Shown here: positions 12,461 through 24,672 of the stretch, one piece after another
How the letters are laid out: every line of letters begins with the position of its first letter
Position numbering within the stretch: the first letter of the stretch is position 1
DNA from: Hermodice carunculata
Taxonomy: Eukaryota > Annelida > Polychaeta > Eunicida > Amphinomidae
DNA length: 64,000 nucleotides
Direction: 5' to 3'
NCBI GenBank assembly: GCA_964020975.1
Contig: OZ026630.1
Span: 24,210,739 to 24,274,738, forward strand
Program-made: the position numbers and the translations under genes
The notes under the pieces: generated by a model
What the model was told of the DNA's origin: nothing
The model's input: only the letters and a program-made list of their open reading frames with translations
The model's database searches: none

Positions 12461-13829
12461 TCGCCCAGGTTGTTTAATATCTTTATTCATGATTTACTAT
12501 CTGAATTACAATTCTCCGACAATGGTGTGATGATAGGAAATCAGAAATATAATAATTGTGCCTATGCAGATGATATAACAGTTTTTTCTACCAGTATACC
12601 AGGTCTTCAGTCATTAATAGATATATGTCATTTGTATGCCAAAAGATGGTGCTTCAACTTCGGCATTAAAAAGACAAAATGTATGGATATAGGCAGCTTT
12701 GTATTCGCCGATGGACAGCGTCCAGCTTGGAAACTAGGTAATGAAGACTTAAGTACCGAGGACTCTCTTAACATCCTAGGGGTAACTTTTACAAAAGATA
12801 ATAAATACCATGGTCATATTACAAATTGTATCTCTTCTGCCAGACGGTCAATGTATAGATTATGTACAGCCGGATTTACTTATCCAGGTCTTGATACAAG
12901 TGCCAAAGTACATCTATGGAATACCATAGGAGTCCCGAGTTTGACTTATGGGATGGAATCAGTACATCTGACAATTCAGCAACATAATTGTTTAAATTCT
13001 ACCCAAGCATGTATTTTAAAAGCATCCATGGGACTCGGTAAGAGATATAGACATAGTAAGTTATTGAAAGCTGTAGAAGTTCCTTTAATATCAGAAGTTA
13101 TCAAAGCAAATTCTCTCTCCTTGTTATATAGATGTTCTAAATCGAACTCAGTCTATAGGTCATTATGTTCTTATCTTCTGGCTTCATACATGGTGAAAGG
13201 TAATCGGGTACAACACACATCAGCAGTGGATCTGCACCGCTAAGCACGTTTCTTTACCCAGCTGATCAAGTAATGCCCTCGCCGGAAGGTGAAAATGATG
13301 GAGTGGTAGATTCTTTACATTATTTGGTGCATCACCCCTCTTTCAATTAGAGAGGTAGCATTCAGCATAATTTAGCTACACTTTTATTGAGGTCCTTCTA
13401 ACTCTAATTGTATGCGCTCTTGTGTTTTGCAGGGGGTCCCGTTGGGTGGGGCGGTTCAGATCAGGGGCTCACTATTTCAGAGCTCCTGGTGTGATCTCGG
13501 CCCATCAGGGGAGCCTCTTACCATGCACATGGGCGCCCTCTGTCGAGACATTGGGCAACTATAAAAGTCATGATAAGATATACATTATTATAAATACTTA
13601 CGGTGCTCCGGAATATCGATACGTTTCTAGTCAATTATCATTTATAATATTTTGTGTGTAAATAGATGTATGGTTTAGTTATATGATTTATCCTGATGTA
13701 TTTATTTACTATGCTCCTGGCTAGTTATTACCCTGTGTTCATGTAGATGTATGATTTATCTCGATGTACATGTATTATGAGTTCCTCGTTCGCGGGGGTT
13801 TAATAAAATCTATTCTATTCTATTCTATA
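12461..13829 (+). mobile_element. 5'-truncated LINE (non-LTR retrotransposon), about 1.37 kb
   Basis: The copy begins inside the reverse transcriptase ORF at the equivalent of LSPLLFNIFIHDL, here read as SPRLFNIFIHDLL. It continues through catalytic motif C (CAYADDITVFST) and the post-RT region, with a GVPSLTYGMES block and a GLGKRYRHSKLLKAVEVPLIS block as seen in CR1/L2/RTE-X-like LINEs of marine invertebrates. The open frame stops at 13243. Further codon-like remnants (DGVVDSLHYL and later LATLLL) follow to about 13405, so the C-terminus is broken by at least one frame change and stops. The 3' end is a TTTAATAAAATCTA signal followed by a short TTCTA-unit tail at 13800-13829, typical of LINE integration. 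It is inserted into a tandem AGGTCA-rich repeat. The copy is dead by 5' truncation. Confidence 0.85.
12470..13243 (+). CDS. LINE reverse transcriptase C-terminal fragment
   Basis: An uninterrupted frame of 257 codons, the longest in the window. YADD at residues 32-35 supplies the two catalytic Asp of the RT palm. GYADD-like spacing and the FNIFIHDLL block before it give the motif order of non-LTR RTs. The first Met is internal to the family protein; coding similarity starts slightly upstream, at about 12461. No endonuclease domain is present because the 5' part is missing. Confidence 0.85.
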   Translation: MFNIFIHDLLSELQFSDNGVMIGNQKYNNCAYADDITVFSTSIPGLQSLIDICHLYAKRWCFNFGIKKTKCMDIGSFVFADGQRPAWKLGNEDLSTEDSLNILGVTFTKDNKYHGHITNCISSARRSMYRLCTAGFTYPGLDTSAKVHLWNTIGVPSLTYGMESVHLTIQQHNCLNSTQACILKASMGLGKRYRHSKLLKAVEVPLISEVIKANSLSLLYRCSKSNSVYRSLCSYLLASYMVKGNRVQHTSAVDLHR

Positions 13830-14560
13830 ACCTTGACTTTCAATACCCTCCTAGATCACCCTATGTTGCTTTTTTTGTTTTAAGATTTAGATTAATTTTT
13901 TAGATGCACAATGTCACTCAGCAAACTTGTGACCCGTGTGTGACCTTGAAAATTAGGTCAAGATCAATTATGCTTGCAGTGGTGTACTATCATATGCAAT
14001 TTGAAAAGTCCTGTCTCAAAAAGTTTTGAAGTTATAGTGGTAAACAAAATTTCAATGAATAGGTCAGTGACCCAGATACTTGACCTAGTGACCTACTTTT
14101 GAGTCATGACACATTCTTTGGTTGTGATACATGTGTGTATAAAATTTCATGTAACTGACATAAAAACTTCCTTACTTATACCAATACCACCATTGTGCAC
14201 TTGACCTTTGACCTCAAAAAGTACGTCAAATATAAAGCTATGACCTCGATTTTTAATAGGCTTCTAGATCACTCTATGAAGCTTCTTGTGTGTACGATTT
14301 AGATTGCTAGATGCAGGCTTTCAATAGTTAGAGCAGTAATGTTGCTTAGCACGTGTGACCATTGTGTGACCTTGAGAATTACGTCAAGGTCAACTATGCT
14401 TGCACACAAAGTAGGCCATATAGGAGTGTAATATCATGTGCAATTTGAAAGTCCTGTCTCAAAAATTTCTGAAGCTGTGGTAAAACCATGGGACGGAGGG
14501 ATGGACAGATGGTGCCAGGTACGACAATACCCATCGGCCTCATGTACTGGCACCCTCTTC
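13830..14560 (+). repeat. Pearl-like tandem repeat, about 415-bp unit, right part
   Basis: After the LINE the sequence continues CTTGACTTTCAATACCCTCC and then TAGATCACCCTATG, matching CTCGATTTTTAATAGGCTTC and TAGATCACTCTATG near 14250. Removing the LINE gives a period of about 415 bp. Shared words include TGTGACCTTGAAAATTAGG, TCAAG, and TGCAATTTGAAAAGTCC. The array ends in GGACGGAGGGATGGACAGAT and then an inverted pair GGTGCCAGGTAC ... GTACTGGCACC at about 14511-14552, a terminal hairpin as in the sister elements. Confidence 0.7.
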
Positions 14561-16535
14561 AAAACTTTGTATTGTAGGCAGCAAGTTTAAAGGAGATACG
14601 GGTTTCTCTTTGAGATATTATTTCTGCTTTTACACATCTCAAACAGTTTGCAAAACAGAAAAAAAATGGTACCCTGGGATTATGTTTTCTCCACAGGGAC
14701 AGTTGGCCAAGGCTCTGCTAGGGAACTCCAATACTGTTGCATTTTAGTGTAACATCATCAAATATAATAAATTACATTACAACAAATATCCCAGGAACAC
14801 TTTAAATTCACATGCAAAAGCACATGCCATGCCCCAATCACCCAGTTCACTGGAATTTCAACCCGCTCCAAGCAAAAGTACATTACACTGATGTATTGGT
14901 TTCATGGGATTGGGAAACTTCAGTTACATGCTTTCCCAATTGGTTTGCTTCAGTGCAGAGGGATTTCCTGTCTGTATGATCAATAGGAGATAGTGCCAAA
15001 AATCACAGTATGCAAGTCATGCATGGTGCAGGACTGATCATCCACACAGAAAGATCTGAGTGTGTGATCAAATTGGACAGTGTGGCACTCCTCTTCTGGC
15101 TATGACTGCAACTAAAACATCATCTGTGTATTCCCTCCACATGCCTTATTCCCTGAACACTGAACATGGAAGTATTTACATGTACACGCCAATAAATTTT
15201 ATGGGTGGTGGTCATTAGCTTGTGTACTCATGTATCACAGGCTCTATCACTTTGTTACATTACATTTGGGCAGGTTATAAACCAGTGATCACCTTTGCCA
15301 TCCCCCAAATTGCCAAACACTAATATTTCTTTCATTTGGCTGATGAAATTTGTAAATGGCTACTTTATTTCAGTATAAATCCTTTAATTAATGCCATGGC
15401 ATCATTAAAAAAATGAAAATCACATCTGTCAATTTGACAAAGAGTTTTAGTAGCTGTTGATCACTACCTGGCATACTCTTTACAAATTTTACTTTTATAA
15501 AATTTCTGATTGTTAATATTAAAAATTAAGGACAGAGACTTCACATGTTGGTAGCCAGAATTGGAAATGTATGCCTAATTTAAAATGATTCCCCCATGGT
15601 TCTTACAAAATTCCTTAAAAAATATTTTAGCCATTCATACATTTTTAAGCCAAATTCAAGAAACATTACCATTTGGCTACTTGGCTGATGGTCAGAGTGG
15701 TCCCTGGAAATGCCATTCCATACACTCATTTGAGTCTTGTGGACAAACTTCTCACATGATGATCGGACCAAGTTCGATGTTCACTCCACATCATCTGCTT
15801 GGTGTCTGCATTAGTACCATTCAGCTTGGTGAAGGAATTCATTAATTTGTTATCCTCAGTTGTCATGTAGCTATCAGCAGTTTAGTGGGAAAAGAGATAA
15901 TGATCAACATCTCAGTGGTACATTGCTCTGTATCTTTACTACAGAAACAAATTTTACTACCTTTAAAAGAATTGCCTATATCAACCGGATTGGGTTAAAC
16001 ACTTGCCAAGTAAATGTGTAGGTTAACTTTGTGTTATAGAGGCTTGGGTAAGAATTTGAGACTCTAAATAAGCCAATTTCAAAATGTTAAACACAGCTTC
16101 AAGGAAAAGCTGATTACCTCCACACATAAATTTACAATTATGAAAATGATAGGTATTCAATATTCTACAGGGCATAACAAATCGAAAGTAAAGTGTTTAT
16201 CAAACACAATAAACTTGTAAGACCAAATACATTCCAAAAACCTTGCATCAAAATGTGTGATTTTTTTGTCTGCCATTGCCCAGGCATGAAAAATGCCAAT
16301 GTGTTTTGGACTTGAAATGTGCTAGATGGACATAGAAAATTACAGGAGACTTTTCCCCTTAATCACTGTTTCTGGGAAGCATTTGGTGGTTTATGACATA
16401 AAGATGATAACATTGTTTATCAAATATTTTGTTGGAAGTAATGTATTGTGAGAAAAGTTTCAGACCTGCCACATGTTGTGTTACAATGATCTCTTGAAAC
16501 TTTTGAATGTCAAATATTATATATATATATACACA
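14561..16535. other. No gene recognised
   Basis: Unique AT-rich sequence, including a patch at 15580-15850 open on both strands without a recognisable product. Confidence 0.5.
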
Positions 16536-16712
16536 CAGTAGTCCCTCTTTTGTGAGACCACTCCTTTGGGAGACCACCTCCTTTGAGAGACCACAATTGT
16601 CAGGTCTCTCTGTAGTACTTTTCATGTTATTTATACCTTTTTGAGACCACCTGCTTTATGTGACCACCTTTGGGGTGGCACTAGGGGCGGTCTCTCAAAG
16701 GAGGGACTACGG
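16536..16712. mobile_element. TA-flanked MITE, pogo/Tc1-mariner type
   Basis: Left end CAGTAGTCCCTCTTTTGTGA; right end CTCAAAGGAGGGACTACGG followed by TA repeats. The inverted ends are about 25 bp long and subterminal GAGACCACC motifs repeat. At 177 bp it has no coding room. It sits in a TATATA tract, the usual TA target. Its ends match the larger element at 44538-46103 (CAGTAGT...; ...GGGACTACTG), so the two are probably one family. Confidence 0.72.
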
Positions 16713-19073
16713 TATATATATATACATATATATAAATGTATTTATTTAATAATTGAACTTCCTTTCTGTTGCATTCATCAGGACACATTTGCACTTTTCT
16801 TAGTAGGTGTGGCTGTCTTTTAGTTGCCCTGGAAAACAATTCTTTGCTTGCAGGCGAGGCTATTGCATTCATTACCAGTTAAACTCCAATTTTGTCCCTA
16901 TTCTTTGAATGATAACAAAAACTCCAAATAAAACTGTTTGGAGATTGACTTTGCATTTTCAAGATTATAATTCATTGTAGCAAACTATTTTCTGTTTTGA
17001 ATATTTGGATTAACTTTTAACATTCACAGCAACCATTTTGTTAAACATTCTAATTGTTATTTCAAGCATTTCATATTTTTAGATTATTTCCTCTAAATGC
17101 TATGCATCATTTCTGAATGAAGTTCACTGCTTTAACCCTTTGACCTTTTGCCACCACAACAGTCATACTTGTCAGAATCATTAGTGACTCCACTTTGTGA
17201 TTTCTCATGCAGAGGCCTCTCATTGGAGAGCAGGCACCAGTACTTTGTTCTAAAATTGGCAGTTTCACAGCAGCTAATTGATCAAGGTCAGCTGCCTTCC
17301 TTTGTGCACCCAGAGTGGGCCCAGGAAAACTATTGACTTGGTTCAGAATTAACTCTTTAAAGGTTAACTCTTTAAAGGTTAACACACAGTCAATTTTTCA
17401 GCAGTATGTATATTGAAATATATTACATGTACTGTATGTCATAGGTCTGACACAATCATAGCCCTGCCAACAGACATGACATCTGCAGGCATAAAGGCAA
17501 CTTGTTGTGACCATCTAACTTCTACAGCCACCCACATCAGTTCCATTGTGCCAGAGGAAGAGGACATGCAGCTACTGTGGTATAATGTTCATATTGACAT
17601 CAGTGTGTTCCTTAATCAGCCTTGATGAACCAGCAGACTTTCAACATCCACTTTGTATTGAAGCACCAAATACACAATTAACCTAGTTAGTTTTTGCAGG
17701 CAATAAGTGTCAAATGACCTTACTTCTGTCTCGGGCAAGGCAGCAGCACCACTGTACAGCTGTTCCCTTTAATCACGCTCTCTAAGGTGTTTACATTTGA
17801 CATGCTCGAGTCCACAGGTGAAACTCCATTATGTTCATTTCCTGTCCTTTCTCATCCCCAAGATAAATTGGACTTGTTGTTTGGCGAACCAGATTCCTTA
17901 CATCCTACGCCTCTGCACACTTCATGGGCTTCTCTTGTCAATTGGTTCCTCAGTCTCGGCGATCTTGGCTTTACCATGATTAGGCGTACCACTACCTGGC
18001 TTGAGTATACCCACACATAATTTATACCTGACACTGAAACGTGTTTGTGCCCACAAAGTTGCATGGACATAATGGCCAATAGCAAGACAGTGAAAGGACT
18101 GTGAGCCAGCCAACAAAATGCCTTTCACCAGCCAAGTATCCATCGACTCTGTCAATAAGATTCACTTGATTTGTAACACATAGGAGACTTGAACTAAATA
18201 TAAGTAAATACAGAAGGTTGATACTATTATACGAGCTTAGCAACAAATTCTCTACATTATTCCAGAAGGAGAATGATCACTATCCCTGTGGTCATACATG
18301 TATGAGATGCTTTGGGTTCTGTACTAGTCCACTCCATGTACGTGACATATACAGCAGTAGGTATTTCTGTAATCAATCTTCTATTTAAACACTAACTGTA
18401 TTCACGTGTGCAAAGTTTAAACTTTCTGAGAGAATTATTTATGATGTATTGCTTTACAGCACATGCTGCTGCATAAACTGAAATCCAGAACAAGAGCTGG
18501 TGAGCATTATAATAAAATGCCAACTAATGAAATTTTGGTGGTGAAGAGTGGTCAAGATCCAGTCCAGGGATTTTACGGGCCCCTTGTATGCCAAGTTGTA
18601 ATGAAAATGCTTCAAAGTGAGTTTTATACTTGAGAAAACATGATCAAGGAAATAAATGCAAGAACTACGGATCAAATCACATATAACCAAAACATCATCC
18701 AAACTTAACTTGGGAACATAAAAATCACAACCAAGTTTTTAGTGCATTCCTGTTGGAATTTATGACTTCTGGATCAGAATATCACACAAAAGCTGCTATG
18801 CTGGGACATCAGCTGCTTGCTAAACATACCAATCTCAATGTTTTCTCCCCTGTAAGCACCTTAGAGATACAAGAGAACTTGGGCTGCTTTGCAGGCAATG
18901 ACATCACACAGAGGATGCAATGAAAATACAGTGCTTATTCTTTATAGCAGCATTCATTACAAGGCAGCCTAACATGGCCTGCTCTGTGGACTCCACTGTC
19001 AGTGTTATAATGAGGAGTATGGTAATCATAGCAGAGCAAGTGGATGCTGATGTATTGCGAACCACTGACTTGA
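16713..19073. other. No gene recognised; expected region for a downstream ADAM10 exon
   Basis: The 3' half of the ADAM10-like gene would lie in this direction. No Cys-dense minus-strand frame of disintegrin or Cys-rich type was seen. TTAACCCTTTGACC at 17132 and two GGTTAAC words near 17364-17382 may be the ends of another TTAA element. Confidence 0.45.
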
Positions 19074-19086
19074 GCACGCACGCACG

Positions 19087-19136
<50 letters not shown>
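19074..19136. repeat. Microsatellite, (CG)CA-rich then (CA)n
   Basis: Runs of GCAC units pass into CGCG and then an uninterrupted CA tract of about 40 bp. Confidence 0.95.
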
Positions 19137-19139
<3 letters not shown>

Positions 19140-19610
19140 CTAACCCTTCACCTGCTGACCACCAGTTATGTGTGCAGAAATACTGTCACCATCAACCATA
19201 TATCAACTGCAGCAAATAAGGGAACCTGTGGTCAGTGGATTCTAATCATAGTACCACATGCAGAATGCCAAGAACACCTGACGATGATGATGTGGATGAT
19301 TAGAGTCTGACTCATGTTTTACAACTCTGTCAAGTACCAGGTTTTATTTTTCTTTTAAGCCAAATTTAATTTAGCCATCTCCCAATTAATTGCAATACTA
19401 CTACTCATACAAATACATGAGAAATTACCATATCAACATCCACATGTCTGTATACGGTCTATATGTTATGCCTGCCAGACGTCATCCTTGGCAGCAACAA
19501 TACAAGTTCTGAGGAACAAGACGTCACACTGCATACATGAGATGAGTGATATCACTGTCACTTTGACCAACCCTATCAGGCATCTATTCATCAAAAATTT
19601 TATTTTTGCC

Positions 19611-19741
19611 GGGCCAGAATTTTGGCTAGAATCCGAGAATCCCTCTCGTAAAGATTCTCCTAAACTTGTCTTTCTTTAAAAAGAAAATTAATTGACAAAA
19701 ATCCAAATAGATTCTCGCAAAATTTTGCAAAATTCTGGCCC
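19611..19741. mobile_element. Short inverted-repeat element (MITE-like)
   Basis: Perfect 14-bp inverted ends GGGCCAGAATTTTG at 19611-19624 and CAAAATTCTGGCCC at 19728-19741, with a second inner pair GAGAATC / GATTCTC. The total is 131 bp. No target duplication is clear, so the superfamily is not assigned. Confidence 0.55.
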
Positions 19742-20368
19742 TGTTTTGGATGGCCTGTTGAATTAGTGCAACTCTTTCAATGTTTGTCTGAAATGGATGG
19801 AACATAATCAAAATCCACACCTACACATGCGACTTATTGTCTCACTCTTATGCAATCTCTGACCCATTCCCTTTCTTCTCATTGGCCACAGCCAAGTAGC
19901 AGAGCAGGTGTGCACAATTCCCAACACAATAAATTACTTTGCTCTCACATTGGGTGTCTCCAGGGTCCTTTTTCAAAATACCAACAATCTAATGCTTTTT
20001 CTGTGTGTCATAATTTACTCGTCTTGGTAATATAATCTAGCTGCTATATCCCTATCACCATTTGGGGCTCTGTACTCAGCATCAAATGAGACCACATGAA
20101 AGACCGGAGAACACAAATCCTAAGTGGATAATAGTCATAAATCTTTTTATGCATCAGGAACATGCAGCAATGAATGCCATGAGATTGTACCTTAAAGCAA
20201 CCAGTTTCCCTTCAGCTGTCATTTACTCTGATCTAGATAGAGCAGAGACACTTGTTTCTGGATAATTCCTTGTGGGCCTGCCCATTTATCTGCACAAGAC
20301 CACTAAGCAGTTAATAAACAGTGATGGCTAAGCAGGGACAGTTAATACTATTCATGATCGAGTCTTAC

Positions 20369-20497
20369 CTGTGAACCCATATTATGGCCGATCTCGTGTG
20401 CCATTGTGACGTGTGAAACTGCTGACGGAACATCTTTCATATAATTCAGTATTGTTACAATTCCTGTGTTCAGGCTCTTTAAGCTTCCCCGGAAGTG
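20369..20497 (-). CDS. ADAM10: ADAM10-like metalloprotease, zinc-binding active-site exon (internal)
   Basis: This 129-nt exon of exactly 43 codons has a ttctgaag acceptor and a GTAAGA donor, phase 0 on both sides. It encodes [14 protein letters not shown] (human KKKSLNTGIIT), then [21 protein letters not shown] (human [21 protein letters not shown]). HEIGH gives the first two zinc-ligand His residues and the catalytic Glu of the metzincin motif HExxHxxGxxH. The exon stops one residue short of the third His, so the next exon must start with His-Asp (human PHD). I looked for a minus-strand acceptor followed by such a start below 20369 and did not find one. The disintegrin and Cys-rich exons are likewise not visible, so the next intron may run off the window. 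Confidence 0.95.
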
Positions 20498-21776
20498 CTT
20501 CAGAAAGTAAGAAAAACAAGGCAGATAACCAGTTGGCGAACAGTTTCCTTATCATGGCAAGACAGTACTACATCAGGGCAGAACGACAAATTACTTAATT
20601 GTGATGCAGATATTCAATCCTTGTCTGCACTTAAGATCTCCTCCCACAGAGTTTACATGCTGCATCGGAAAAATCTTTCACTCTGACTAGAAAGATAGTG
20701 GCAATAATAGATTGTACGCCAATTATAAAGATGCAAAGTAATGAGATTATGCTGAATTACCTTTCCTTCCCTGTTACCATGTTACATGTGGTCTGTAAAT
20801 GCATCTTTGAAGATTTCCAAGGCCACTTTTACGCCTGAACCATAAGAACTCAATATCCGATACATCTTCTCGTGCAGTGTTACATCACAATTATTACTTG
20901 TCATTGGGCTAACTTTATCAAAGCATGTATGAATGTTACTGAACAATTTCAAACATAATGAGAGTCACCTTTCAGTACATACATTATAATGCATTAAGCT
21001 TTAAGTGCTACAGGTGGAATTTTTGATTTAATGTGTATTTTCCATACAATGTGCAATATCCAAGGAACTATTAATAACATTGAAAAACTGAATATCCATT
21101 GGGCTTCCATCCAATTTTGTACCTCACATGTAAGACAGAAATGCTCATGGACTGACACTAAAATCACATTTTCTCTTCAAAAGGAAACATGAATAAATTT
21201 TCAACTTGGCGAGTTTTAATTTCCAATTCCCATACATACTTTTGGCCTATACATTACTTGTCAAGAAAGACAAAAAAAGAATATGAACTGGCTAATTGTG
21301 AGGAATTTTAATATGTTTCCATTTGAACATTTAATACTGAATACAAGTACCTGTTTTCCTCATGTTATAAACTCAAAGGGACCCACCTTGCACTGGCTGT
21401 TTCCTCAGCATCTTTCATCAATCTACAACCTTTCCCACTGTCATTAAGAAGTACCTGCATGATTGATATTTGATACAAATAGGTCATAAACCAGCAAATT
21501 CTAGATGCCATTGCATTTACTACCTTTCAAATTCTTGGGAAACCCAGCATGTATATGCCAAAAAGATCAAGAGCATATTGATAACTGACAACCTTGTCAG
21601 ATTTCAACATTTATTAACAACAGTGTGTCATAAAAAAACAAATTTTAGAATGCCAAAGGAATTGTGGAGACCCTTCTAATCATGAAGAAATTTGAACAAG
21701 TAATTGATAAAGCGAGAAACCTGTTCCTTGTGCCATGTCCCTTTTGCAATATATGTAAAGATAGTGCAGCACTTAC
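20498..21776 (-). other. Intron of the ADAM10-like gene (1.28 kb)
   Basis: Phase 0 intron between the two catalytic-domain exons, with GTAAGT donor and TGAAG acceptor. It holds AT-rich unique sequence and no repeat or open frame that I recognise. Confidence 0.88.
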
Positions 21777-22036
21777 CCCATTGCGCTCACACACTCCACC
21801 AGCATTCTGCAAGTCGCCAGTCCATGCCAAGCCCAGCGTCCCCCCTTCAAAGTCCCTATATGTAAACATGTATGCTAGGCAGAAGGCATCAAAGTTGTCC
21901 TCTGAGAACATTTCCAAGAATTTCTCAACACCATAATTGCCAGGAAACTTGTAGCCTGGGGCTTTGGGATTGGTATGAACTTTGATGCGTTTGATGATGA
22001 AGTTAATTTTGTCATACTTCCCGTCTCTGTCAAAGT
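21777..22036 (-). CDS. ADAM10: ADAM10-like metalloprotease, N-terminal half of the catalytic domain (internal exon)
   Basis: This 260-nt exon is bounded by a ttcttgcag acceptor and a GTAAGT donor. Two leading bases complete the Asp codon begun at the end of the prodomain exon, then follow 86 full codons. Landmarks in order: NFIIKRIKV (human SFMVKRIRI), PGNYGVEKFLE (human FPNIGVEKFLE), DAFCLAYMFTYRDFEGG (human DDYCLAYVFTDRDFDDG), TLGLAWTGDLQNAGGVCE (human VLGLAWVGAPSGSSGGICE). The two Cys and the FxxxLGLAW core are diagnostic of the ADAM10 branch rather than other ADAMs or ADAMTS. The exon ends in phase 0 just after CERNG, matching the phase of the next exon. No stop or frameshift is seen, so the gene looks functional here. 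Confidence 0.95.
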
Positions 22037-22079
22037 CTGCAAGAACAAAAGTAGATTGTTACTGTTCCCAGCTAAAATA

Positions 22080-24169
22080 GTCTGTTCACCTGCAATCCTG
22101 ACTTATGCTGCAGATCATAGATGAGCAGATGGGAGTTCTCAAAGAAAATGTCCTCCAGCAAAGATAAATTGACATGACTATGGACACTATTACCACTTCA
22201 TAAGTCATGGTCTTCTTGAGTTCTGACCTCAGGATGTAATTCTCTTACATAGAGATTTATTCAAAGTGTATAAAGGGCCTGATAATAACATACTCAACCA
22301 TAAACAAATGACAAAGTAATCATGAGGAAGTCTGACAATGTAAATATTCTCTAACTTTATGCACATATATAGTGATGACACCCCTCAGTTTGCCCACTAT
22401 ATCTCTTCTTGTGTTCTTATGGAATTTGAGCCGAGTCCCTCCTGGCATTCTATACTGGATAACAAATTTAGTATAGGATAGCCATATCATGATAATTGTT
22501 GCAGAACTTGAGTAAATAGCTAAGAATAAAGGAATTATGAGTTACAGTGACCCAGAAAGCTGATCTGTCCATCTTAGTCATTTGATGTTCCCCAGAACTC
22601 AACCTTATTTAAATTGGATCAAAATTTGAGAAATTCACAGTGTTGATATGCCGTCAGCCATGCTATTGCTTTAAACTTATTTTATTTCTTAAAAGATAAA
22701 ACCATTGGGGAGCAGGTAATGCTTATATGAACCCATCTCATGCTATTCACAAAGCTTAATATCCTGCAAGTCAGTTGATAACTTAACAGTTTGGGCCAAA
22801 TATATATAAACATACCTTCACATTAATTTTTTTCTTCATATTTATGTCAACAGTTGCACCTTTGATAATGTAAATAAAGAGAACAAATGACACATTGTGT
22901 AACACTGTCTCAAAGGTCATTGGCAACTAAGAATTACAACCCTTAAAAAATTAAAAAGAAATGATGTGTCTAGTTGTAACAATGAATGACAATACAGAAA
23001 GACAGCTGAAAAGTAATGTACAGTTGTATTTTTTTTCAACAGCCTTATGTATGACCTAGACCTTCAAATATTTTAGACTGTTGTGTCATAACGTGCACCT
23101 TGAGGTGTCCTATCCATGACTCAACATCATGCATATTAGTTGAAAACTGTAAGTTGAGTTATGTCCAAAAATGTGTGTGCTTTTTCTTCCTTCTTCTTTC
23201 TAGGTTATGAATATGAGAAAATTGGGTCACAGATACCATGTCACCATATCTTGCATCACTTAATTTAGTGTAAGAACATTTGATTCTGGTTTAATCACAT
23301 CTCTGAGATTCTGCACCCTGGTAAAAGGTGCACTGATGACAAAACACTGTCTTTTCAAATAACCATAACCAATACTTTCAACTTTATTTCAGTGTAAATT
23401 AGGAAAAATTGTGTCTTGAGTCAGACAACATGCAATGAATACAACATCACACAAATTAGCTGATAAATTTTCAAAGGCAAAAAGTTTCCTTATTCATAGA
23501 TTATGCCACCTACAAATACAGGTCAAGGTACGTCCAGCTTTGTGAATTATATATAATCAAGCAGTATAAGAAGGCCATCTACTTTGTGTACAATATCGCC
23601 ATAAAAGCTCATCCGGAAATAACATTTACATGTATGACCTTTAATTTTTTTAAGGTAAAGCCCATCACTTTTATATTATATATATAGGTCAAAGTCACTA
23701 ATGAAGTATTAAGTGCACAACTTTGGTACATGTTAAACAGTAATCCTTATGGAATCCCAGCTAGTGGGCCCAATTAAGCCTCTCTGAGATTCATGCAAAC
23801 AAAATTTTTCCAGGCAAAAATGTGTTTCTTTTGAGATGGCAACATGACCCAGACTTTACATGTTTGGCAACAGTGTAAATTAGGCAACTGTGCACCGTGG
23901 CTTAAGTTTTACATGGATTCAGCCCAGTATTCCTCAGAATGGCTGATCACTTTTTGACTTATGGCCAAACGTGTATTTTTTTATTTAGTTAATTTATTTT
24001 TTAAACAGGCCATGCCTGGAATATATAAGTCTAAGTTAATAATCAAATATCATGTTCACAACTTCAATTATAATTAAAATGCAATCAGAGGTTACTGGAT
24101 CCATGCCTCCCTCGCCTCATTTATAACCTTTCTAATCACAGGTCTCATTTTGGAATGACTGCAGTCCAT
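22080..24169. other. Intronic, nothing recognised
   Basis: AT-rich intron sequence without an identifiable repeat or open frame. Confidence 0.5.
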
Positions 24170-24672
24170 ATAAAAAGGATATCACTGTGACCCAGATACT
24201 TGACCTTGTGGCCTACTTTTATGCATGACACACCCTTATGTCCAGATACACAGGTGTGCTAAGTTTCATGATTCTAAGTCAAAGGACAATAGAAGTACAG
24301 CCCAGACATGAAGTGTAATGTAGTTTTATATGATTATATCACCGTGACCCAGATACTTGACCTAATGACCTATTTTTGATTCATGACACACCTTTAGGTC
24401 AGGATATGTGTGTGCGAAGTTTCATGAAACTAAGTTATATAGTGAAGGAATTATAGCCTGGACAGGATTTTACAAGGATGTCATTGTGACCCAGATACTT
24501 GACCTAGTGACATATTTTCAGTACATCACACACCCTTATGTCCAGATGCACATGTGTGTAAAGCTTTATTAATCTAAGTTGCCGGACAAGCAAATTATAG
24601 CCCGGACACGAATAGCAGATGGACGCATGGACAGAAAAAGCAATTACTATATGCCCCTCCTCCCATAGCATA
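24170..24672 (+). repeat. Pearl-like tandem array, about 150-bp unit, three copies
   Basis: Copies start near 24179, 24338 and 24480, each with GTGACCCAGATACTTGACCT, a CATGACACACCCTTATGTCC block and GTGTGCTAAGTTTCATG. The array ends in GATGGACGCATGGACAGA and ATATGCCCCTCC. The minus-strand open frame over it is a by-product of the repeat. Confidence 0.75.

Noticed and set aside
17852-18155. Minus-strand frames as a downstream ADAM10 exon
   Set aside because: They lack the Cys pattern and any ADAM10 landmark.
18904-19219. CVCVCV and THTHTH open frames
   Set aside because: Translations of the CA repeat.
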